From positions 207,643 to 246,504 of the forward strand of contig MNCI01005191.1 in NCBI GenBank assembly GCA_015680685.1: 38,862 nt of DNA. The letters run 5' to 3'. Positions 32,845 to 38,862 of this stretch are shown piece by piece; the stretch's first letter is position 1; each line of letters starts with the position of its first letter. A program made the position numbers and the translations under genes. The notes beneath the pieces are model-generated. The model saw only the letters and a program-made list of their open reading frames with translations, did no database searches and was not told the DNA's origin. The DNA comes from Gnetum montanum. Taxonomy: Eukaryota > Streptophyta > Gnetopsida > Gnetales > Gnetaceae.

Positions 32845-32862
32845 TGGTTCCGTTTCCGGGGA
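32845..32862 (+). other. Element C primer binding site (tRNA-Asp type)
   Basis: TGGTTCCGTTTCCGGGGA matches TGGCGCCGTTGCCGGGGA at 15 of 18 positions and begins one base after the LTR. Confidence 0.8.
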
Positions 32863-32986
32863 CGAAGTGTTTGTGCACTAAGTAGAACATAAGAGATCAT
32901 TCACATAGTTGGGAGCTTAAACGAACCTTAGGGTTAATTAAAGAGAAAAATTATATAACGGTTAAATAGCACATCTATAAGACACA

Positions 32987-33960
32987 ATGTCTTCTTCTTT
33001 TTCTCACAAGAGCAATACACCACCTAGGGATCATACAAAGAATAGTCGGTAGTCTAAAATGCATAACCTAAATACACCAATTCCTCAACAATATAGGGTG
33101 GTATATACTCATCCCGATGAGTATATACCTAATTTTACTTTTATCTTCCATCAAGATGAGCAGATGCGCTGGAGAGATCTGCAAGGTAACATAGTGTTAC
33201 CTCCAGATTGTGCCGTCCCCAACATGCTCCTCCGTGCTTTGGCATAGATCGGCATGACTCAGCTCTATGCTGAATATGTTATAGGTGATTTTGACACAAG
33301 GGATTATCATCCCATGGCCTTACAATGTATGAGGGACTCAAGGTAGGAGAGCCAACATACACTGTTGAAGGGCAAAGAGGTCCTACACATCCTAAGTGAA
33401 ATCGGAGATGGTGAACCACTTATAACGGGTTCTCTATCGAATGATGTTCCTCCTCCTAACGATAGTGAGGAGGTGGGGTATCAGAACCTATGCTACACGA
33501 TACAAAGCCCTGGTTCTGATCCCCATGAACACCAACTATTCACTGAGGGAANTAGGTAACAATACCCTTACCGCCAACCCGATCCTTATGGTTACTATGT
33601 GCAACAGCCAATTTCTCCAAGTGACCCTATGGGTTACACAACTCCACGACGTCACTACCCAGTTTGGGAATATTATCAGACTTCCCCTCCTGAAAGGGAC
33701 ACTCCACATGTATGCCATCCTCCAAATTCGTTTGCACCTCTCACATCAGTAGCTCCACCACCAACCGTTCCAACAATGCCAAGGGTATTTCCCACTCAAC
33801 CGCAACAACCCAATGTCATGAGGGCTTCCAATCCTCAATCCTCAGTTGGTCCCAAAAATTTTATGCCAAAAGACCTTTCCTCAAAACTAACAATCCAACT
33901 AAGCCCTCATCCTCACAAGCGGTTGAACATCTAAACACCGTCGTACCAGATAAGGTTTTG
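32987..33960 (+). pseudogene. Element C gag, broken and with a gap
   Basis: Starts at ATG 32987 (MSSSFSHKSN). The N-terminal block YIPNFTFIFHQD and RWRDLQGN (33120-33200) matches element B. Stops occur near 33050 and 33247. At N 33552 the sequence jumps straight to the C-terminal Pro/Gln/Tyr-rich tail (DPYGYYVQQPISP, from about 33580). The capsid core, charged linker and zinc knuckle seen in A and B are absent, so they were lost in the gap or in the assembly. Confidence 0.75.
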
Positions 33961-34059
33961 GGCCCCCCTTCACATAAAAAATCATGTTCAATGCACATGG
34001 TTATGTTAACGCATACTTTAATCGACTGGATTAAGGTAGGCCATCTTCCCAAGAAATTA

Positions 34060-34430
34060 TCTGATCCTGGGAGCCCCCTAATTTATCTTCAGGTCGCTGG
34101 GAATGAACCTCATAAGGCTTTTCTTGACTCAGGCTCCGGAATCAACTTAATCTCACAATAATTGTACAAAACCTGGAACCTACCTCCACTCAAGAAGAGA
34201 AATATTCATTTAGAGTTGGCTGACCAATCCATCACTGTTCCTTTGGGACAGGTTGAGGACATTATTACCACTGTGGGTGGTTGGTCATACCCAGCTAATT
34301 TCCTGGTGATCCAAATAAACAATGACAAAGGGGATTTCCCAATAATAATGGGAAGGGCATGGCTGAGTACAATTGATGCACACCTAGGGATCTACAATCT
34401 TTCCTTAGAAATATCCAAGAAAAATACTTT
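34060..34430 (+). pseudogene. Element C aspartic protease
   Basis: Blocks PLIYLQVAGN, KAFLDSGSGINLIS (catalytic Asp at 34126-34128 in the DSG motif), NLPPLKKRNIHLELADQ and GWSYPANFLVIQ, then FPIIMGRAWLS. One stop (34159-34161) lies after NLISQ and breaks the frame. The active-site triad is intact, unlike element B (LASSSR). It would have cleaved the gag-pol polyprotein. Confidence 0.8.
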
Positions 34431-34614
34431 TGGGAAGATTGAGAGGAAGAGAGTTTTGTGCATCGCATATAGTGACACAGGGTGCCATTGCGTGCAGAAA
34501 TCATGGGTAATGCGAAGTTTAACATTGCTTGCATGCAATCAGTGTGCACAAGATATTGACATACAAAAGTGCCTATATGCAGCAGCCACACAATAAGAAA
34601 ACACCCAGTGGCTG

Positions 34615-35640
34615 ATGGCTGATCAAGAGAGCAACTCAACAACATGCATGGAACTGACTAAGGGGATCACTACTGCTTACATTGAAAGCACAAACGTACT
34701 AGAGCAAGTTCGTTGCCAACTTCCAGCCCTTAACTTTGAAAACATTAATTGGGGGAAGTTGGAGATTCCTAAGGAATTTAGACAAGAGCCCCTAGACCTA
34801 AAACCATTGCCCACCGGTTTGGAATACATGACCCTTGAAAATGGAAAACTGGTAATTGTCAATGCAAAACTTGCCCCCAAACAAAAAGAAAGCTTATTGA
34901 AGGTAATCAATAAATGGTCAAAAGCCTTTGCCTGGTCATACCCCGAGATAACCGGAATAGACCCTAGGATATGCTAGGATTGGATTTACATGGACCCCTC
35001 CATGAAGCCTCGGAAGCAACCACAGAGGTGGTTGAACCCGAAATTGAAATAGGTAGTGAAAGAAGAGATAGAGAAACTCCTCAAGGCCAGGTTCATATAT
35101 CCCATTGCTGATAGCAAATGGGTTAGTCCTCTAGTAATCATTCCTAAGAAAGGAGGCAAATGGAGGGTATGTATAGATTTTAGGCTATTGAACATGGCAA
35201 CATTCAAAGATCATTTNCCCGCCACATTCCAACGTTTAGTCTTAAGCATATTTCAACAACAAATAGGAAACAGAGTGGAAGTCTTTATGGATGAATTCTC
35301 CACTTACAGGGCAAGCTTTGATCAAGCCCTAGACCGGTTAGAGCAGGTGCTAAAATGATGCGTTGAAACCAATCTAAAGCTCAACTGGCAGAAAAGCCAT
35401 TTAATGGTTCAAGAGGGCATAGTACTGGGGCATAAAATCTCGCAATCAAGAATAGAGGTATATCCAAAAAAAGTAAAGGTTATCCAAGGAATCACCTGAA
35501 AACCAGAAATGGTCAAAGATATTCGGTCATTCCTTGGACACACTGGCTACTATAGGAGATTCAGCGAGAACTTCTCCAAGATTGCCAAACCATTGATGGA
35601 ATTAACAAAAAAAGATGCACCCTTTGAATGGACCAAGGAA
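34615..35640 (+). pseudogene. Element C reverse transcriptase, broken and with a gap
   Basis: A linker with ALNFENINWGKLEIP and KWSKAFAWSYPEITGIDP leads into RT. Blocks are KEEIEKLLKARFIYPI, SKWVSPLVIIPKKGGKWRVC and IDFRLLNMATFKDH (to 35216), then after the N at 35217 PATFQR and VFMDEFSTY, and LGHKIS (about 35439). The segment holding the first catalytic Asp (motif A) is missing at the N. The FMDD motif reads FMDE. There are stops near 34976, 35051 and 35356. RT would have copied the element RNA into DNA. Confidence 0.85.
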
Positions 35641-35659
35641 TGTGAATGAACATTCCAAA

Positions 35660-36090
35660 CTCTAAAACAAAGGCTTGTGGAAACCCCTATTCTACAAGCC
35701 CCCGATTGGTCCAGATCATTTCATATAATGACCGATGCATCTAATTATGCCTTAGGAGCCGTACTAACACAGTTAGATGAACAAAAATGCCCTTATTACA
35801 TCCACTGTACGAGTAAGAGTATTGCTAGTGTACAACTCAACTACATAACTACCAAAAAGGAATTAATGGCTGTAGTGTTTACATTGGACAAATTTAGGCA
35901 CTATGTGTTGGGCTACAAAGTGTACATTCATACAGATCATAGTGCAATATGGTCCTCATGAACAAGCCAACGGTTAGCCCTTGTATTATACATTGGTTGG
36001 TAATCCTTCAAGAGTTCGATTTAACAATAGTAGATTGAAAAGGCATCAAGAACGTAGTTGCCGATCATTTATCTCGGTTACGTTGGGACA
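35660..36090 (+). pseudogene. Element C RNase H domain
   Basis: APDWSRSFHIMTDASNYALG gives the first acidic residue (Asp 35734-35736). TTKKELMAVVF gives Glu (35860-35862), and YIHTDHSAI gives Asp (35935-35937). A stop follows at about 35959, and the end of the domain (SRL before the linker) is frameshifted. It degrades the RNA strand of the hybrid in a working element. Confidence 0.8.
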
Positions 36091-36329
36091 ACAAAGAGGA
36101 TGAATATGTCGTATCAGATCACTTTCCTGATGAAACCCTCTTTGCCGGTGTAATAAATAACCAACCCACGGGAACAAATTGGTATAGTAGCATTCTTACT
36201 TATCTCCTCTCCCAAAAAACGCCACAGGGGTTGGACTTTAGGAAGAAGCAACGATTTCTTTAGAGAACCAAGTACTTCATGGAAATCAAGGGACAACTCT
36301 ATAAAGTCTATCCTGATGGCTTGGTTCGA

Positions 36330-37500
36330 TGGTGTGTGCTTGATGAGGATTAGTTAAGAGTTCTCCAGGATGCTCATAAGGGTCCTTGTGGGGGCCACTA
36401 TGTAGGGAGACGAACGGCCATTAAGATCCTGCTTGCAGGATACTACTGGCCAACGCCATTTTGGGATGCCCATTAGTTTGTCCAATCTTATGAGTGCTAT
36501 CAACGGGATGGTGGAATGACTACTAGAATGGAGGGTCCGCAATAATGAATTCAACCCTTAGAACCCTTCGATATTTGGGGAATAGATTTTATGGGGCCTA
36601 TTACACCGATGTCCAATGGGAAGGCTTATATTATTGTTGCTGTTGACTATTTGACCAAATGGGCTGAAGCAGCTGCTGTAACGGATTGCACATCATCTAC
36701 AGTTGCACGATTTGTGCAACAAGAAATCATAAATAGGTTTGGTGTGCCACGTGCACTCATCTCTGACAATGGAACACATTTTACAGGTGCAACCTTTCGC
36801 AAGTTGATGCAATGCTTAGGGGTTGAGCATAAATTGACCACACCTTATCACCCCCAAGCTAATGGCCAAGCAGAGGTCACCAACCAGGAGATTACGAGAA
36901 TATTAACGAGAATAATTAAAAAAATTAGGCGAGATTGGAGCACAAAACTGAATGACGCTCTCTGGGCGTACTGCTTGACTTGGAAACTCCCTACAGGCTA
37001 CTCTCCCTATGAGTTGGTGTACGAAAAACTCCCAAAACTTCCAATTCAAATGGAGCTCCGTACACTCTCCATGGCATGTGACCTCCACCTTGACCTCGAT
37101 CTAGCACAGAAACAATGATTGACATCTCTAAATGTGCTAGACGGGAATCGATTGGTTGCCCTGTCATCAAACAAGATACACAAGGCATACAACAAACAAT
37201 GTCATGACTCAAAAATTTGAAAGGTTAAATACCAACCTGGAGACAAAGTCCTTTACTGGAATCCTGCACATGTACCGCAATGTACAAAATTTCAAACATT
37301 GTGGGAGGGACCCTACATTATCCATACAACCTTTCCCTTGGAAGCCATGACAATATACAAGCCCGAAACCCCTAATAAGAGACTACTTGTCAATGTGCAA
37401 CAAACTAAACCTTTCCATGAACCAAGAACAACCAGTGCAACTTACACCTCCTATAGCGGGCACCCACACTCCTTATTTCGGATCTCTCCCTTTCCATTCA
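36330..37500 (+). pseudogene. Element C integrase
   Basis: The zinc-binding N-terminus is partly lost: HKGPCGGH is present, but the first Cys of the CxxC pair is Tyr (SYECYQR, 36485-36505). The DDE core is intact over a long open frame (36591-37118) with preceding in-frame residues. The residues are Asp in GIDFMGP (36585-36587), Asp in ISDNGTHF (36765-36767) and Glu in GQAEVTNQE (36873-36875). The C-terminal part (VKYQPGDKVLYWNPAH and LWEGPYII) follows a stop and frame changes near 37116 and 37220. It would insert the cDNA copy. Confidence 0.85.
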
Positions 37501-37513
37501 ATCATGGGGGAGA
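37498..37513 (+). other. PPT-like word after integrase
   Basis: CAATCATGGGGGAG matches the PPT of element B. Here no LTR follows. It may be an internal polypurine tract or a shared sequence at the end of pol. Confidence 0.4.
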
Positions 37514-37540
37514 TGGCCACCTGTGATTATAAATCGAGGA

Positions 37541-37660
37541 CCTCAATTCTTTTCAATTTTTGTTTTACAGGTTTTTATTTTACACATTTTTGTCTTACAC
37601 ATTTTTTTTACAAATTTCTTTAACTTTTCTTATTTTTGTTTTTCAACATCATTATACTTT
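37541..37660 (+). repeat. T-rich tract after integrase
   Basis: Repeated TTTTACACATTTTT-like words. It is equivalent in position and strand bias to the C-poor tract of element B (9540-9795 on the opposite strand). Confidence 0.5.
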
Positions 37661-37668
37661 TTCATTTT

Positions 37669-37692
37669 GTGTGTGTGTGTGCGCGCGTGTGT
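37669..37692. repeat. (TG)n/(CG)n microsatellite
   Basis: GTGTGTGTGTGCGCGCGTGTG within element C. Confidence 0.85.
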
Positions 37693-38862
37693 TATCCACC
37701 CTGTAAGTTTGTCACCAGTAAGTGTTCTTCATGATGGTATGACCTGTGTTTTCATTGATTACTAATGTTTGGTTTTTACCTTTAAGTCATGATGTTGATA
37801 CTAAGGTATGCTTCTTTTGATATGGCAGGCAATGAGTTCACTTCATCTATTCATCCACTAGTTTCTATGGTCTCTCTCAGCTTAGAAATGTACAATCCCT
37901 TTCTAATAAGAACTTTAATGAATCAATGACTGGGCATTTCTCAAACTAAGGAAGGATTCAAGGATTGAAAAGGGTGCGACTTCAAGGGAACTTGATGCAC
38001 TTTTGTTGGCCATTCTCTTGGGTACTTTGATGTTTTCTTCTTGAGTTTTCTTGTAGTTTCGACGTTACCCAATTATCGAAAGCTGAGAAAATAAAAATAA
38101 GAAGTCTTTCCATGGTGTGGTTCTCACACATAAAAACACAAAACACAAAACACAAAGAAGAAGAAGAAGAATAAGAGAGAAAGTGAGAATTCAAAGCACA
38201 CCCCTTAGACAAAATAATNGAATAAGAGGAAGAGAGAAAGTGAGAATTCAAAGCACACCCCTTAGACAAAATAATTATTTGGGCTACATGCACTAGTTAC
38301 GGAACTAAAAATGTTTTCTCTAACTAAGGCCCTTCTCACTTCCCATTCTCTCCTCCTTGTTTCATCAGAATGGTGGTGACTCTTGGGGGAGGCATTCTTG
38401 TTACTTCAAGAGGATGGATCAGCTAAGTGCATTAATACAAAGTCACTGGATGTGGTTGGTTTGAGGCTGGAGTTGGAATGAGATTTGCTAAGTCACATTA
38501 ATCATGAAACACACAAGGGGCTATACACCACCTTGTTCTTGGGATTCCATTCCATTCTATTCTCTCCACCTTTCTCTCCATTATTCACCTCATTGTTGAT
38601 GGTATCATTAGTATATATTTTGGTTAACACATTGTTTTCCTTTTGGTAAATTCTTGCGGTTAAGACTTTAACTCTTGTTCTAAATGACATTCCCAGAGCC
38701 TATGGACTCTTTGAATGTGGGTTTGTCAGGGCATTAAGGGCATGAGCCTGCTTTGGGGAGGACCCACTAACATTCCTATTTGGGGCACCAGTTAAATTCT
38801 TTTCCCTAACATTTTTGCAATCTATTTTATTTTGTTCATTTCCATCTTGACATCCATTTCAT
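37693..38862 (+). other. Element C post-integrase region, continuing past the window
   Basis: No coding frame. A block at 37969-37992 (AGGGTGCGACTTCAAGGGAA) matches elements A and B, which ties the region to the retrotransposon. A 45-bp perfect repeat flanks the N at 38219 (38174-38218 and 38231-38275). Nothing else recognised. Confidence 0.45.

Larger units (their letters stand above)
31959..38862 (+). mobile_element. Element C: Ty3/gypsy (Athila-like) LTR retrotransposon with full pol, broken, runs off the window
   Basis: Order on the + strand: 5' LTR (31959-32843), PBS (32845-32862), gag (32987 to about 33960), protease (about 34060-34430), reverse transcriptase (about 34615-35640), RNase H (about 35660-36080), integrase (about 36330-37500), PPT-like word (near 37498), T-rich tract (37541-37660) and a noncoding region matching elements A and B. 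The 3' LTR is not in the window. Comparison with element B shows that the N at 33552 replaces roughly 1.5 kb of gag. The RT alignment shows that the N at 35217 replaces the central RT block. Many stops and shifts make it inactive. It is the only copy here with RT and integrase, so it shows what an autonomous relative of A and B carried. Confidence 0.85.

Noticed and set aside
34162-34596. 144-codon plus-strand frame as a separate gene
   Set aside because: It is the protease downstream half and linker of element C after a stop codon, matched block by block to element B.
37512-38862. 3' LTR of element C
   Set aside because: The PPT-like word at 37498 suggested an LTR start, but what follows has no TATAAATA or GATAT array and does not match 31959-32843. 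It matches the post-pol region of A and B instead.

Overview
The window looks like nuclear DNA of a seed plant with a large, repeat-rich genome, probably a gymnosperm such as a conifer. The reasons are one split gene with long introns (up to about 3.3 kb), GT-AG splice sites, and flanks filled with old, heavily mutated retrotransposons whose changes are mostly transitions. I cannot name the species. Five isolated N positions (23123, 32067, 33552, 35217, 38219) and a 27-base poly-C start mark draft-assembly joins.

Host gene. The one convincing gene lies on the + strand, 15308-26113, in at least 11 exons. It encodes a plastid-type protein with two thioredoxin/GST N-terminal-like folds, the Arabidopsis At5g03880 type. 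The first fold carries a CPFC dithiol, encoded by a 19-nt microexon (16783-16801). The second carries a monothiol-like SPFC. Exon 8 has a nearby in-frame duplicate (22744-22782). A short linker exon expected between exons 8 and 9 is not found, and that intron contains both a Ty3/gypsy fragment and an N gap.

LTR retrotransposons. Three relatives of one Ty3/gypsy (Athila-like, tRNA-Asp primed) lineage are present. Element A (minus, about 600-5044, left end not seen) has a broken gag, PBS and 5' LTR. Element B (minus, 5328-14302) is complete: two 880-bp LTRs, a 5-bp target duplication ATCAC, PBS and PPT. It carries only gag and protease plus a decayed downstream ORF; reverse transcriptase, RNase H and integrase are missing. 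Element C (plus, 31959 to beyond the right edge) has gag, protease, RT, RNase H and integrase, all broken. A, B and C share a stretch that lies downstream of integrase in C. B, and as far as visible A, therefore look like non-autonomous, internally deleted relatives of a C-like element.

Other content. A decayed L1-like LINE reverse transcriptase lies on the minus strand at 29394-31553. There are SINE-like 3' ends in intron 5, several short tandem duplications (14752-14903, 27023-27131, 27301-27366), and repeats in the gene's upstream region. I saw no tRNA, rRNA or CRISPR. The stretches 27367-29393 and 31554-31958 hold nothing I can identify.
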